DNA of 64,000 nucleotides from Viridibacillus arvi (GTDB lineage Bacteria > Bacillota > Bacilli > Bacillales_A > Planococcaceae). The first letter of the stretch is position 1. Each line of letters starts with the position of its first letter. The stretch is taken from contig NZ_LILB01000005.1 of assembly GCF_001274945.1 (NCBI RefSeq), forward strand, positions 391,296 through 455,295, in the 5' to 3' direction. The position numbers were made by a program, and so were the translations under genes. Under the pieces are notes generated by a model, which saw only the letters and a list, made by a program, of their open reading frames with translations, was not told the origin of the DNA and did not search any database. Shown here in pieces: positions 7,971-18,086 of the stretch.

Positions 7971-8876
7971 TTGTCTTTTACTCACGAGAGAAAAAATTTG
8001 AAGGATTATGGAACGTACGGTTTTCGTTTTCAAGAACCATTCCCCAACAATGTGGTAAACATTTCAGTGCTCGGCGTGGAAACGAAAATGCTCGGTGAAG
8101 TCTATGATTGGCACGGATTAAAGCGGAGAGATGTCGGCACCTATGTGTTTCAATATACTCTGTCAGGATTGGGAAGGCTTGATATAGGGGGTAACAGTTA
8201 TTCATTGGAGGCGGGGGACGCATTTATTGTCGAGGTCCCAAGCGATCATCGTTATTTTCTTCCAAAGGATAGCAAAGGATGGGAGTTTGTATTTATTACG
8301 TTAGTAGGAAAAGAAGCCGCCGATTGCTGGCGGTTTATGAAAGAACAGAGTGGCCCTGTCTTAAAAATCCCTCCAGACTCCAAGCTGATTCAGCTCTTGC
8401 TGAAAATCTATCAAGACACATATGACCAAAAGATTACAGACGCATATTATGCCTCTGCAAAAGCTTATGAATTTATTATGGAGTGTTACCGTTTTACAAG
8501 GAACATCGAAAAAGCATCGAAAGGTTTCTCTCCTCAGATTACAAAAGCCCTATCCTTTATTCAAACACATTATCATGAACCGCTTACACTCGACGAAATA
8601 GCTGCCGTATCTGGTTTCTCAAGATATTATTTTATTAAGCAGTTTCAGCATCAACTGAATATGACGCCTGTTCAATACCTTACTAAAATCAGGCTTCAAA
8701 AAGCAGCGGAACTTCTTCGTTCAACGAGCCTCACTGTTACAGACATTGCTGATCAGGTAGGTTATGCAAATGCCAACTATTTCAACAAAGTGTTCCGTAA
8801 AGCAATCGGTGTGTCCGCCGGGACATTTCGTTCCAGCAAAGACTTTGTCGAGATTAATCATTTGATCATTGATTAG
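7971..8876 (+). CDS. AraC/XylS-family transcriptional regulator
   Basis: 301 residues: an N-terminal cupin-like sugar-sensing domain (about residues 20-150; the GDAFIVEVPSDHRYF stretch is typical) and a C-terminal double HTH (about 190-285; DEIAAVSGFSRYYFIKQF and VTDIADQVGYANANYFNKVFR). The start is TTG at 7971, after AGGAGGG. Placed head to head with melA, it is most likely the melibiose/raffinose-responsive activator of melA, like MsmR/RafR proteins. The ligand is inferred from context. Confidence 0.85.
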   Translation: MSFTHERKNLKDYGTYGFRFQEPFPNNVVNISVLGVETKMLGEVYDWHGLKRRDVGTYVFQYTLSGLGRLDIGGNSYSLEAGDAFIVEVPSDHRYFLPKDSKGWEFVFITLVGKEAADCWRFMKEQSGPVLKIPPDSKLIQLLLKIYQDTYDQKITDAYYASAKAYEFIMECYRFTRNIEKASKGFSPQITKALSFIQTHYHEPLTLDEIAAVSGFSRYYFIKQFQHQLNMTPVQYLTKIRLQKAAELLRSTSLTVTDIADQVGYANANYFNKVFRKAIGVSAGTFRSSKDFVEINHLIID

Positions 8877-8984
8877 GCTCATGGAAATACAACAGAAGTA
8901 GGTCAATAAAAAAGTTAAATTTAGATGGATTTTCTTCAACAAACAGGCGCTTTTCTAGAGTTTCGCATCTATGTGTTCATCGCA

Positions 8985-9025
8985 AAGACCAGCTACTATC
9001 ATAACAAGATAGTAGCTGGTCTTTT
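8985..9025 (+). terminator. Terminator after the AraC regulator
   Basis: A perfect 16-bp stem (AAGACCAGCTACTATC and its complement) with a short loop, followed by TTTT. It lies about 110 bp after the stop codon. Confidence 0.85.
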
Positions 9026-9282
9026 GTCACCTATCAAAAAAATGAAAACTACAACACTTATGGCCAATTCCAAATCTTTTCGTTTGAAGGACTCACACCT
9101 CGAAAAATTATTATTTTTATTTAAGATTGTTTATTGCTGCTCTTTCGATTGCAAGTCTGAAGCACCTTACCCATCTTGGCGGTAATCTGCTTGATTTCCT
9201 GCGGATTTGAGTACATTCAACCTTTACAAGATAGTCACCGGAAACACGGATACTACCGCCATTGATAATTGAACATGCAGCT
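9026..9282. other. Gene-poor spacer with a possible decayed minus-strand frame
   Basis: No convincing gene. A 31-codon minus-strand frame (9121-9216, starting MYSNPQEIKQITAKMGK) looks protein-like but has no ribosome-binding site. A second frame upstream of it (INGGSIRVSGDYLVKV, about 9220-9270) runs into it only after a frameshift. It may be a dead gene. Confidence 0.25.
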
Positions 9283-9314
9283 AAAAAGGATCTTCGATTG
9301 AAGATCCTTTTTTC
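9283..9314. terminator. Bidirectional terminator after the YesL-like gene
   Basis: A stem AAAGGATCTTC / GAAGATCCTTT with a four-base loop, an A-run before it and a T-run after it. It lies just beyond the stop of the YesL-like gene. Confidence 0.8.
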
Positions 9315-9332
9315 AATGCCGATCATGCTTCA

Positions 9333-9962
9333 TTACGTTAACGATCCCAAATGTTGCGTTTTTTTTGAAAACACCCGATAGCTGATTGAGATTATTAAAA
9401 CACTTAGCGGACCAACACTAAGGACAGGAAGTAGCCCTGGTATGGATGTAACAACGAAATAAATAATTCCTGTCCCAACAATCATTAATATCGAGTGCAT
9501 AGGATAAGACACGGCATATAGGAATGAATACTTAATATATTGGAAAACCTTGATCTCATAATGAACCAATAATGGAAAAAGATAAAAACAAGCAGCAAAA
9601 TAAATCAATAAAACACCCATTAGAATAAAAGAAATAACATAGGAAATGATATTTTCCATTTGTTGAAATAATCGAATATCAATATACAATAAAAAACCGA
9701 TGAGAAGCATAAAAAATGTCACTAGATTCGCTTTAATAAATCCCTTCCGATAAGTATCCCAAAAAACAGAAAAAATCGGAGTATCTTCTTTGCCCATTAC
9801 CCATTTTCTTGAAATTGCAAACATAGCTGCGGAAGCTGGAGCAGCACCAAAAACAACGAAACCGAGCAAGGTAAAAAAAATCCAAAGTATATTTATATAA
9901 GCTAATCGCATGATCCATTCACAATAGCGATAAATCCCTCCTATTAGACCTTCCACTCCCAT
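9333..9962 (-). CDS. YesL/DUF624-family membrane protein
   Basis: 209 residues with five to six predicted hydrophobic segments (about residues 20-50, 75-95, 105-130, 145-170, 175-195) and the DUF624 loop AMFAISRKWVMGKEDTPIF. Family members regularly sit beside LplABC-type importers and glycosidases (B. subtilis yesL); their role is unproven. I start at the ATG at 9962 because AGGTGG lies five bases before it; the open frame starts three codons earlier with a GTG inside that site. Probably the last gene of the leftward sugar cluster. Confidence 0.8.
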   Translation of the reverse strand: MGVEGLIGGIYRYCEWIMRLAYINILWIFFTLLGFVVFGAAPASAAMFAISRKWVMGKEDTPIFSVFWDTYRKGFIKANLVTFFMLLIGFLLYIDIRLFQQMENIISYVISFILMGVLLIYFAACFYLFPLLVHYEIKVFQYIKYSFLYAVSYPMHSILMIVGTGIIYFVVTSIPGLLPVLSVGPLSVLIISISYRVFSKKTQHLGSLT

Positions 9963-10033
9963 TTCTTCCACCTAGTTAATTCTATACTATAATGAATTTA
10001 TAAATATAGATAACTAAGCTTTCACCTCCATCC

Positions 10034-11404
10034 CTATATAGCACTTGCACATATCGTTTCCCCTTCATTCACCGTTACGATAGCAAAAGAAGTTACTACT
10101 CCATCCAAACCATATTCATGTTGTAGATCAACCGTTACGTTGTTAATCAAACATTGCTCCTTTTTATATGGAAACTGGACTTTCCATTTTAAAGCTTTAC
10201 CGGAACGATTCGTTAAACCTGTTTCTCGATTAGAGAGATGAGAAATATCAAGTACATTATTTAAAATAGGCACATTCCTCATTATTGCCCACTCTAGTTC
10301 ATTCGGTAATCGAGACATAGTTGTTATTTCAGTGTCACCATTTGCTGAAATTCCCATCATCCCTGTTGCAATCGAACCAATCACGGCATAAGAAACCTCT
10401 GGATATTCTCTTCTAATTAAACTAGGGTCTATTAATTCTAGCAATATAGCATAGGCTTCCTCATTGTCCCCATTTTTATAATAAATCTCTGGGAAATAGG
10501 ATTTTCCTTCTACATTAACAACACCATTCTGTTTTACGTCTTTTAACGCAAGTTTTAATTTTTCCTTATCAGAAACAAGTCCAAAATAAAGCGGTAAAAA
10601 ATTGGCTATATCATAATAAGACTCATAAAATTCTCCATTTTGTAACAGTGCACCATAGAATCTGGATGATTTTTCATTCCACCAATCGTTCTGATATATT
10701 TTTTGCAACTGTGTCGCTTTTTCTTTATAAACTTTTGCCAATTGATGGTTGCCTTTTAACTCATTGATTTTCCCAAAAGCACTATAACCTGCATATTGTG
10801 CAGAAATTAAATCTCCTGCAATAAGCGGCTGTAACCCATCTTCATTATAAGAGGCAATACCACGTCTTCCATACTCAGGATAATGTTCCATTAACCCATC
10901 CTTGTCTTTATCCCAAGCTCGTACATATTCATTAATTGTTTTCTCATAAAATGTTATGAATTCAGGATTATTGAGGTACTCTGTATCGCCTGTCCAAAGG
11001 AATTGCCGATAACATGCGTCTAAAACATCAAAATTAGCAGGAAGATTGTACCAAAAGTCAGAATCACATCGATAATCTACAGAGGCTGGGGTATTTTCCT
11101 TATAAATTTCCCAGTAACTGCACCAATCTCTCTCACTAGAAATTCCCGCTGCAAATTTAGATAACATATTCTTTGTATGATTCTGAAGCCCTAGAATGGA
11201 AGCACCTGTACTTTGATGTGCTACATCACGCATACAAAATGCAGCTCTTCCTGGCAAAGCAGCTTCATACCACAATCCAACTGTATCTTCACCATTATGG
11301 GCATAGGAAAGCGCTTCTTGTTTTGCCCACGTAAATCCTTTATTTAGAAAAAGAGAAGAAGATTCGAATTCTACCTTTCCTATTGGCTTTTCCATATTAT
11401 TCAT
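10034..11404 (-). CDS. Six-hairpin glycosidase-like protein
   Basis: 456 residues, no signal peptide. The repeated helical pattern and motifs (LPGRAAFCMRDVAHQSTGA near 50-68, WDKDKDGLMEHYPEYG near 164-180, YNEDGLQPLIAGD near 185) indicate an (alpha/alpha)6-barrel glycoside hydrolase of the rhamnosidase/trehalase-like superfamily. Acidic residues in the last two motifs are candidate catalytic groups. I cannot give a GH number. Co-directional with the YesL-like gene and downstream of the LacI gene; it probably trims another residue from the imported oligosaccharide. The ribosome-binding site is weak; a second ATG lies three codons in. Confidence 0.65.
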   Translation of the reverse strand: MNNMEKPIGKVEFESSSLFLNKGFTWAKQEALSYAHNGEDTVGLWYEAALPGRAAFCMRDVAHQSTGASILGLQNHTKNMLSKFAAGISSERDWCSYWEIYKENTPASVDYRCDSDFWYNLPANFDVLDACYRQFLWTGDTEYLNNPEFITFYEKTINEYVRAWDKDKDGLMEHYPEYGRRGIASYNEDGLQPLIAGDLISAQYAGYSAFGKINELKGNHQLAKVYKEKATQLQKIYQNDWWNEKSSRFYGALLQNGEFYESYYDIANFLPLYFGLVSDKEKLKLALKDVKQNGVVNVEGKSYFPEIYYKNGDNEEAYAILLELIDPSLIRREYPEVSYAVIGSIATGMMGISANGDTEITTMSRLPNELEWAIMRNVPILNNVLDISHLSNRETGLTNRSGKALKWKVQFPYKKEQCLINNVTVDLQHEYGLDGVVTSFAIVTVNEGETICASAI

Positions 11405-11486
11405 TTATAGTCCAACTTTCTTAGTAAGAAGTCAAATGCGGTAAATTTCTGACTACCTAACCTAATTCGGGTGGTTAGAAAAAATC

Positions 11487-12530
11487 CTATCTATTATTTT
11501 CAAATTTATTTACAGTGCTTTGCCGAATAATAAGCTTTGTAGGGACGACTAATTTCATGGAAACTTCCCTCCCATTTAACTTTTCATCCAATAGTCTAAC
11601 TGCGGCTTTTCCCATTTCATTAGAATACACTTTTATTGTTGTTAGTGGCGGAGTCATATATTGGGCAATTGTAATATCATCAAATCCTACGATGGACACT
11701 TCATTTGGGATACTTATGCCAGCCTCCTCAAGAGCTCTGTATGCACCAATAGCCATTGGATCACTCGCTATAATAAACGCAGTAGGCAGACAATTATTGC
11801 TTATGGCTTTTTTCATTAACTCATAACCAGTTTGTGTAGTAAAATTGTCCCCAATATAAAGATGGTCTTCATTAAACAACCCTTTGCTTTCCATATATTT
11901 CCGGAAACCTTTTAGTCGTTTATCCATCTGCTTTGATCCAGCTTTTGACCCGAATTGATGTAAAAAAACCGTTCCCCCGATAAACCCTATTGACGCATGG
12001 CCATTTTCCAGCAGATGGTCCAGTGCTTTATATGTCGCTTTTTCAAAATCAACAATCACAGAATCAAACACTTCATCATTTGGGGAATAATCAACAAATA
12101 CGATATTTTGTATTTGTACGAAAAACGGATTTAAAAAATCAAAATCTATTTTTCCAATCACAATTAAAGAATCTAAACCATTCAAGCTTTCATATGAATC
12201 ATAATTAATCCATCGAATAACTTTTGAAATTTCTAAACCATAATGATATAATTCCTGCTCAACACCTTGACGTATAGATAAGAAATAAGGATCTTCATCT
12301 TCTACCTTTTCTGAACAATAAATGATCAGACCAATTTTCATATCTTTAAGTTCATGCTGCTTTTTAACGCTCTTTCTTTGAGGTAAAGTATATTGAAGCT
12401 TTTCTGCAACTTCGTTCACTTTTTTTCTTGTTTCTTCTGTTACTGATAAGGAAGAATCGTTGTTAAGTACTCGTGATACAGTAGATGTTGAAACATTAGA
12501 TAACTTAGCAATGTCTTTAATTGTCGCCAT
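11487..12530 (-). CDS. LacI-family transcriptional regulator
   Basis: 347 residues: LacI HTH at residues 3-50 (IKDIAKLSNVSTSTVSRVLN, including the hinge helix) and a periplasmic-binding-like effector domain (about 65-340; VSIVGFDDITIAQYMTPPLTT near 280). A good AAAGAGG site lies seven bases before the ATG. It sits inside the alpha-galactoside cluster, between the GH36 gene and the six-hairpin glycosidase, and is the likely repressor of the transporter/GH36 block. Candidate targets are the TGTAARCG-type sites at 7915 and 18281. Confidence 0.88.
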   Translation of the reverse strand: MATIKDIAKLSNVSTSTVSRVLNNDSSLSVTEETRKKVNEVAEKLQYTLPQRKSVKKQHELKDMKIGLIIYCSEKVEDEDPYFLSIRQGVEQELYHYGLEISKVIRWINYDSYESLNGLDSLIVIGKIDFDFLNPFFVQIQNIVFVDYSPNDEVFDSVIVDFEKATYKALDHLLENGHASIGFIGGTVFLHQFGSKAGSKQMDKRLKGFRKYMESKGLFNEDHLYIGDNFTTQTGYELMKKAISNNCLPTAFIIASDPMAIGAYRALEEAGISIPNEVSIVGFDDITIAQYMTPPLTTIKVYSNEMGKAAVRLLDEKLNGREVSMKLVVPTKLIIRQSTVNKFENNR

Positions 12531-12622
12531 CCAAAAACCTCTTTCTCTTTATAACCCAAATTTTCAGTTAATCTTTACTAAATTAATTACTATCATAGCA
12601 AAGACCTGATGAATCGACAATT

Positions 12623-14389
12623 TTATCCTTTTTTTATCATAAGGATGCCTGATTTCTGCACATGCAACCGATTTAAACCAGCGGGTAATGATAAGAATTG
12701 TTTCTTTACTAAATGACCACAGCAATCATATATTTCTAAAGTGTGATCCATAATGTCTTCTTCTAAGTCCAGTACAAGTTCTTCTTTTAAAGTGCCATTC
12801 ACAATAATTAAATTTGACACACTTGATTTTCCGCTCTTTACAACAACATCCCCATAGACTGCAATAATCTTTGTCACATCATTTTCTGCACTTACTATAG
12901 GATATAAAAGTTCTGGTGCTTCGGCTTTTAATTTACCGTTCAATAATACATCTCGGTGTTCCTTCCAAAAACCTAACCAATATTTAGCCATCTCTAAATG
13001 ACTATGAGATAAGTTTTCAAAGCGCATCGAAAATTGCGGTACACCGAATAAGACATTGATTAGCTGTAAAGCAGCACTTTCTACGGTATCTTTTTTATTC
13101 CACATAATCGGGTCGGAATGAACCGCTGTACTACCTGAGAATAAACGCAAATCAATAACACCAACACGATTAGTAAGGGCATCATTAGGACAATCGCTTA
13201 CACGAAAAATATTACCGTAATTTCTCATATGTGGGCCAATATATCTTTGTCTAAACTCAATCATAATACTTGGTTTGATGACTCGAAGCCTTTCCATAAC
13301 ATCTGTTAACAACCGATCTACAGCTTCTTGAACAGATTCAAAATCCCGATTTTCATCTGGCTCTAAAGCCTTTTCATTTGCTCTTCTTACGTCGAAATTA
13401 TCTATAAAATCAAATTTAAACCCGTCTATATTCCATTCCTTTAAAGCAGTTTCATATACGGAAATGAGATATTCTCTTACTTCTGGATATCTAGGATCAA
13501 GCACTCCTGCTTGGAGAGATTCCTGAAAATATAAAATTTTATTGCGAAACTGATCCCAGACTTTAGCATGCTTCCCGACAAATGGAACACTATACCACAA
13601 TAAATATTTCATCCCCATAGCATGTACTTTCTCGACATGTTCCTTCATATTAGGTATTTTACTTGCTGCAACCACCCAATCACCACAATAAGCATACCCA
13701 CGCTGATTGTCTTCGGTTTGCCACCCATCATCAACAATAACAGCTTCACATCCAAACTGTTTAGCAAGCCGGGACTGTTCTTCAATTGCATGATCCGTTA
13801 CATTTTGGTGAAAACTATACCATGTACAATACATAGGGAGTTTAGATTCTTCCGGAACAATAGATGGTTTATTATTTTCGATCGTTTCATACCATTTGGA
13901 CATCTCCTTAATTGCTTCATAATAAGGAATGTCCCTTGTGTCAATTCGAATCGTTGCATGATATTGCTTCATTTTTTTTGTCTGTTCAGTGAATAATGTA
14001 ATTTGACATTTAATTGTCCCATTTTCTTCATGTACTCCAAGATTAAAACCCACTGTTTCCATCGCTTTAGAATAAGCAACCGAGAGACGATTTTTCCCAT
14101 CCTGGCTATAAAAGCAACCAACAGGTGCAGAAACGGTTCCTTTTGAGGAAAATCCACCATCCCAATCTACTCCAAAACTTTTACTGCGACCTGAACCAGG
14201 ATGCCAATACGATTGAATATCTATAATGGGATAATGCCAAATAAGATCGACTTTCGGAAAATGAATGAATTCCTTTGCATCAATTTGAACATTCACATAG
14301 GTAATATCATTTATTTTATATTCCTCTAGTTTTACATCCACAATCGGATCACAAACTGCTTCTATTTTAATATTTTGTTGTGTAAGCAT
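12623..14389 (-). CDS. GH36-type alpha-galactosidase-like glycosidase
   Basis: 588 residues. The beta-sandwich N-terminus is followed by a TIM barrel with the clan D signature: DDGWQ at 220-224, nucleophile Asp327 in GFKFDF, and acid/base Asp399 in RVSDCPND. This supports a retaining alpha-galactosidase or alpha-N-acetylgalactosaminidase, shorter than the usual 720-750-residue GH36 type. No signal peptide, so it acts on imported sugar. It follows the importer genes in the same direction. Having both GH36 and GH4 enzymes in one cluster hints at substrates with different linkages. Exact specificity cannot be read from sequence. Confidence 0.78.
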   Translation of the reverse strand: MLTQQNIKIEAVCDPIVDVKLEEYKINDITYVNVQIDAKEFIHFPKVDLIWHYPIIDIQSYWHPGSGRSKSFGVDWDGGFSSKGTVSAPVGCFYSQDGKNRLSVAYSKAMETVGFNLGVHEENGTIKCQITLFTEQTKKMKQYHATIRIDTRDIPYYEAIKEMSKWYETIENNKPSIVPEESKLPMYCTWYSFHQNVTDHAIEEQSRLAKQFGCEAVIVDDGWQTEDNQRGYAYCGDWVVAASKIPNMKEHVEKVHAMGMKYLLWYSVPFVGKHAKVWDQFRNKILYFQESLQAGVLDPRYPEVREYLISVYETALKEWNIDGFKFDFIDNFDVRRANEKALEPDENRDFESVQEAVDRLLTDVMERLRVIKPSIMIEFRQRYIGPHMRNYGNIFRVSDCPNDALTNRVGVIDLRLFSGSTAVHSDPIMWNKKDTVESAALQLINVLFGVPQFSMRFENLSHSHLEMAKYWLGFWKEHRDVLLNGKLKAEAPELLYPIVSAENDVTKIIAVYGDVVVKSGKSSVSNLIIVNGTLKEELVLDLEEDIMDHTLEIYDCCGHLVKKQFLSLPAGLNRLHVQKSGILMIKKG

Positions 14390-14464
14390 AGCGCTCCCTC
14401 TTTTCTGTTAAATTAATTTTTTTACGAATTAAAAAACAAAGAATATTTTTTATGCTATATCTGA

Positions 14465-15361
14465 TTATTCTTTTACTGACCCTAATGTAATGCCTCCAAC
14501 GAAATATTTTTGTGCAAATGGATAAACAAAAATAATCGGCAAGGTAACAAGAACCGTAGTAGCTGCTCTTAAGGTAATCGGAGAGATATTTCGGTATTTT
14601 GAATAAGCTAACTGTAAATCTTGAACTTGTTGAATGGCTTCTACCTCTAATAGTAATCTACGTAAATAAACTTGTAAGGTATCCCATTCTCCACTTGGGT
14701 TATAGATAAGAACATCAAACCATGAGTTCCAATGACCCACTGCACTAAATACCGCAATGGCAGCAAAAACGGGAATCGACATTGGGATCAAAATCTGAAA
14801 GTAAATCCGCAATTCACTACAGCCATCCATTCTTGCAGACTCAAAGATGGAATCCGGAAGGTTTTGTATATACGAAGCCATAAGCAGCATAAAAAATGGA
14901 CTAAAAAGAGCTGGCAGCCAATACACTGTAAATGTATTAGATAAGCCTAATTTCATGAAAAGTAAATATGTTGGGATTAACCCTCCGCTAAAAAACATCG
15001 TGAAAACAAATAATAGTCTCATAAACTTACGACCTGAAAAATGCTTAACGGAGACGATATAAGCTAACAGTCCCGTACATAAAACACCTGTAACGGTCCC
15101 CACTACAACACGTAAAATAGATATGCCAAACCCTTTAAGTAAATCTTCATTTTGAAACAATACCTTATATGAATCTAACGAAAATTCTCGTGGCCATAAA
15201 TAAATACCACCTCTTGCAGCATCTACACCATCGTTCAGTGATAGTGCAATTATATTAAGAAAAGGAAATAACATTATAGATGCAAAGCCTATCATCAATA
15301 CTAGATTCACCTTATCAAAAATCTTGCTTCCTACGCTTTCTTTAATAAACCCTTGCTTCAC
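14465..15361 (-). CDS. Sugar ABC transporter permease (LplC/YtcP type)
   Basis: 298 residues with six predicted membrane segments and the inner-membrane EAA loop (SARMDGCSELRIYFQILIPMS near 190). The binding-protein-dependent permease of the CUT1 family works with the upstream permease and lipoprotein. The GTG at 15361 has GGTGAG five bases upstream and the homology begins there; the open frame back to 15427 overlaps the previous gene. No ATPase gene is in the cluster, so a shared MsmX-type ATPase encoded elsewhere is expected. Confidence 0.85.
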   Translation of the reverse strand: MKQGFIKESVGSKIFDKVNLVLMIGFASIMLFPFLNIIALSLNDGVDAARGGIYLWPREFSLDSYKVLFQNEDLLKGFGISILRVVVGTVTGVLCTGLLAYIVSVKHFSGRKFMRLLFVFTMFFSGGLIPTYLLFMKLGLSNTFTVYWLPALFSPFFMLLMASYIQNLPDSIFESARMDGCSELRIYFQILIPMSIPVFAAIAVFSAVGHWNSWFDVLIYNPSGEWDTLQVYLRRLLLEVEAIQQVQDLQLAYSKYRNISPITLRAATTVLVTLPIIFVYPFAQKYFVGGITLGSVKE

Positions 15362-15377
15362 GCTCTCACCAGCTTTC

Positions 15378-16358
15378 TTAGTACACTGAAGTATCAAAAA
15401 ACTTTTTACAGAATTTATTTGCGCCAACTAATAAGATAAGCCCGATAATTGACTTAAATAATCCTACGGCAGTCGCATAGGAATAGTTACCTAACTGAAT
15501 TCCATATCGGTAGGAATAAGTATCAAAAACTTCCCAATATTCCCTCGTTTGAACATTCCCAATTAACAATTGCTGTTCAAAACCAGCATTCAAAATTCCA
15601 CTAATTCCCAAAATCATCAAAATGACAATAGTAGGTCTTATACCTGGGATAATGACATGCCAAATCAGACCAAACCGCCCAAGTCCATCCATTTTTCCCG
15701 CCTCGTACAACTGAGAATCAACACCAGCAATGGCAGATAAATAAATAATGCTTGACCAGCCTATCCCTTTCCATATATCAGCTCCAGTAATGACCCCCCA
15801 GAAATATTTTCCTTCTCCAAGAAAAGAGACAGGACGATCAATTATTCCTATACTCATAAGGAATTGGTTAAAAACCCCTTCATTTCCTAATGTAACAAAA
15901 ACAATACTTGCTACCACTACCCAAGACATAAAGTGCGGCAAATAGGATACGGTTTGTACAAATTTTTTAAACCGAGTATATTTTAATTCATGTAATAACA
16001 AAGCTAATAAAATCGGTGCAGGGAAACCAAAAACAATTCCAAGCCCACTTATAACTAATGTATTTCTTAACACCATCCAAAAATCCGGCGATTGGAAAAA
16101 TTCAATGAAATGTTTGAAACCTACCCAATCACTGTCAAGAATAGCTCTCCCTGGTTCATAATCGATAAATGCCATAATCAAGCCATACATTGGATAATAG
16201 GCAAATAACAGCACCCACAATATAATTGGAATACAAATCAACCAGAGCTGTTTTTCTCGAAGAAATGTGTTTTTTATTCTCTTTACGCCTGCCATCTTTT
16301 TTTCACTAGATATGTTGGATTTTGGAACCACTTCGCCTTTTTCTGGCATTATGTTCAT
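15378..16358 (-). CDS. Sugar ABC transporter permease (LplB type)
   Basis: 326 residues; a cytoplasmic N-terminus of about 35 residues then six membrane segments. The EAA loop is AGKMDGLGRFGLIWHVIIPG near 225. LplB relatives pair with LplC relatives in oligosaccharide import. The ATG at 16358 has a GGGGGG site upstream; an earlier in-frame ATG (16421) is rejected for lack of a site and of homology. It ends 16 bp before the next permease. Confidence 0.87.
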   Translation of the reverse strand: MNIMPEKGEVVPKSNISSEKKMAGVKRIKNTFLREKQLWLICIPIILWVLLFAYYPMYGLIMAFIDYEPGRAILDSDWVGFKHFIEFFQSPDFWMVLRNTLVISGLGIVFGFPAPILLALLLHELKYTRFKKFVQTVSYLPHFMSWVVVASIVFVTLGNEGVFNQFLMSIGIIDRPVSFLGEGKYFWGVITGADIWKGIGWSSIIYLSAIAGVDSQLYEAGKMDGLGRFGLIWHVIIPGIRPTIVILMILGISGILNAGFEQQLLIGNVQTREYWEVFDTYSYRYGIQLGNYSYATAVGLFKSIIGLILLVGANKFCKKFFDTSVY

Positions 16359-16442
16359 ACTATCCCCCCCGGTGTCACTTTTTATCAATCTCAATTTTTG
16401 TTTGAGAGATAAAGAGGCCAATACCTCCTTCTCTCTCTATTT

Positions 16443-18086
16443 TTACTTCCAATTCTTCAGTCTTTCCTTGTAAACTTTTGTCTTGTACTCTTCAATCTCA
16501 TTTAAACCAGCCTTATTTACTTTTTCACGTAAATCTATAAATATTTTTTCAGCCATTTCTGGACTATTCGCCTGAACTGCCTTTGATATTCCTGTGTTAA
16601 TTAACGTATTAATTTGTTCTTCTTTCACTGCAAGCGGATCATTAAGAGGGACGCTGATTGCTTTTAGCGTATTATCGAAAATAGTATCTTTTAAGTTTTC
16701 GTTTAAATCCCTTTTCCATTCAGCTTCATTATTAAAGTTTTGATCATACCACCAGTTTGTTTCATCTTCCATCATCCCTTGGTAGGCAACTATTGCATAT
16801 TCACCTTGACCAGTCAAAAAACCTTTATCATAATCATATTTTCCGTTTATCAGCTCATTCTTTCTCTCTTCTACCCAGGTCCATTCTCCGGACTTATTGC
16901 CCCAAATAGAAATTTCCTCGTTCGGAACACCCCAACCCAATAGCTTATTTCCCATATCACTAAATGCAAAATCAAGGAATTTAATAATTTTTTCAGGATC
17001 CTTAGCCTTATCTGTAATAATTGTTCTAGAAGAACCAATCGTATTCTTTGGTGATAGGTAGGCTTGATCAACACCAGGTGCCTTTAGGCCAATTTGTACA
17101 TAATGGTCATCAGGTTTCCAATTTTTATCTGTTTTCTGCCATACCTCGTGTCCTGCATTCCAAGAATGCCACCAAGGTCCAATAGACCCAAAAACTCTCT
17201 TATTTGAAAACATTTCTTTCCATTGGTCAAAATCATTTATAAAACTATTAGGGTCTAATAACCCCTCAACTTGAAATTTGTTTAAATACTTGGTTAGTTC
17301 AATTCCTTCTGGTGTATTGATCCAGTGAGTCAAGTTACCATTCTCATCTTCTTTAAAGCCGTCTTTTAAGCCCCATGCACCGGCTAAAACTTTATAGATA
17401 TAGCCAGTTTTCCAATTCTCACCAGATAATGCATATGTTTTTTGTCCATTTTGATTTACTGGTGTTTTAGCTTGCATCTCTTTCAGTAGATCAAAATACT
17501 CTTCAGTAGATATTGTTTTAGGCTTTCCTATTTCTACCCACTTTGCATATGGAATATTAGCTGAATAATCCGGAATAGGGAGATAACCCCAGTAATTTGG
17601 CAGTCCATATAATTTACCATTCTTATCCAAGTAACGTTTATACGTATCTCCTAATTTCTCTTTAATAGTAGGGGCATACTTATCAATATATTCTGTTAAA
17701 TCAATCGCCCGTTTTTGATTTTTCCATTTTTCAACCTCTGCAGGTGATAATCCGGTAATCACTTCAGGGTAATCATTCGAAGCAAGCATGAGATTAAGAC
17801 GTTCCTTAGGGTCTGTTTCTGTTACTTTCTTATTAATTTTCACATTAAACTGCTCTAGAAGAAATTCATTTAATAGTTTTGTATTTTTTTCTACATCTTT
17901 AGGATTTAATTGGCCAGCATAATATGAGAATTCTAATGTATACTTTGGCACAGTCCAACCAAACTCATTTTCCTTCCCAGCATTTGGATGCGGCTCTCCA
18001 GAGGAAGCCGTCTCATTATTATTACACCCTGCTACTATTGAAATAAATAATAGACCAACAAGAAACAAAGAAAAGTATTTTTTCAT
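16443..18086 (-). CDS. Extracellular solute-binding lipoprotein (LplA/YtcQ type)
   Basis: 547 residues. A lipoprotein signal with lipobox IVAGC (Cys21), a short linker, then a large family 1 solute-binding domain as in LplA. Anchored outside the membrane, it should capture the oligosaccharide for the two permeases that follow. First gene of the importer/GH36 block, with an AGAGGTG site before the ATG. The specific ligand is inferred from the neighbouring alpha-galactosidases only. Confidence 0.85.
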   Translation of the reverse strand: MKKYFSLFLVGLLFISIVAGCNNNETASSGEPHPNAGKENEFGWTVPKYTLEFSYYAGQLNPKDVEKNTKLLNEFLLEQFNVKINKKVTETDPKERLNLMLASNDYPEVITGLSPAEVEKWKNQKRAIDLTEYIDKYAPTIKEKLGDTYKRYLDKNGKLYGLPNYWGYLPIPDYSANIPYAKWVEIGKPKTISTEEYFDLLKEMQAKTPVNQNGQKTYALSGENWKTGYIYKVLAGAWGLKDGFKEDENGNLTHWINTPEGIELTKYLNKFQVEGLLDPNSFINDFDQWKEMFSNKRVFGSIGPWWHSWNAGHEVWQKTDKNWKPDDHYVQIGLKAPGVDQAYLSPKNTIGSSRTIITDKAKDPEKIIKFLDFAFSDMGNKLLGWGVPNEEISIWGNKSGEWTWVEERKNELINGKYDYDKGFLTGQGEYAIVAYQGMMEDETNWWYDQNFNNEAEWKRDLNENLKDTIFDNTLKAISVPLNDPLAVKEEQINTLINTGISKAVQANSPEMAEKIFIDLREKVNKAGLNEIEEYKTKVYKERLKNWK

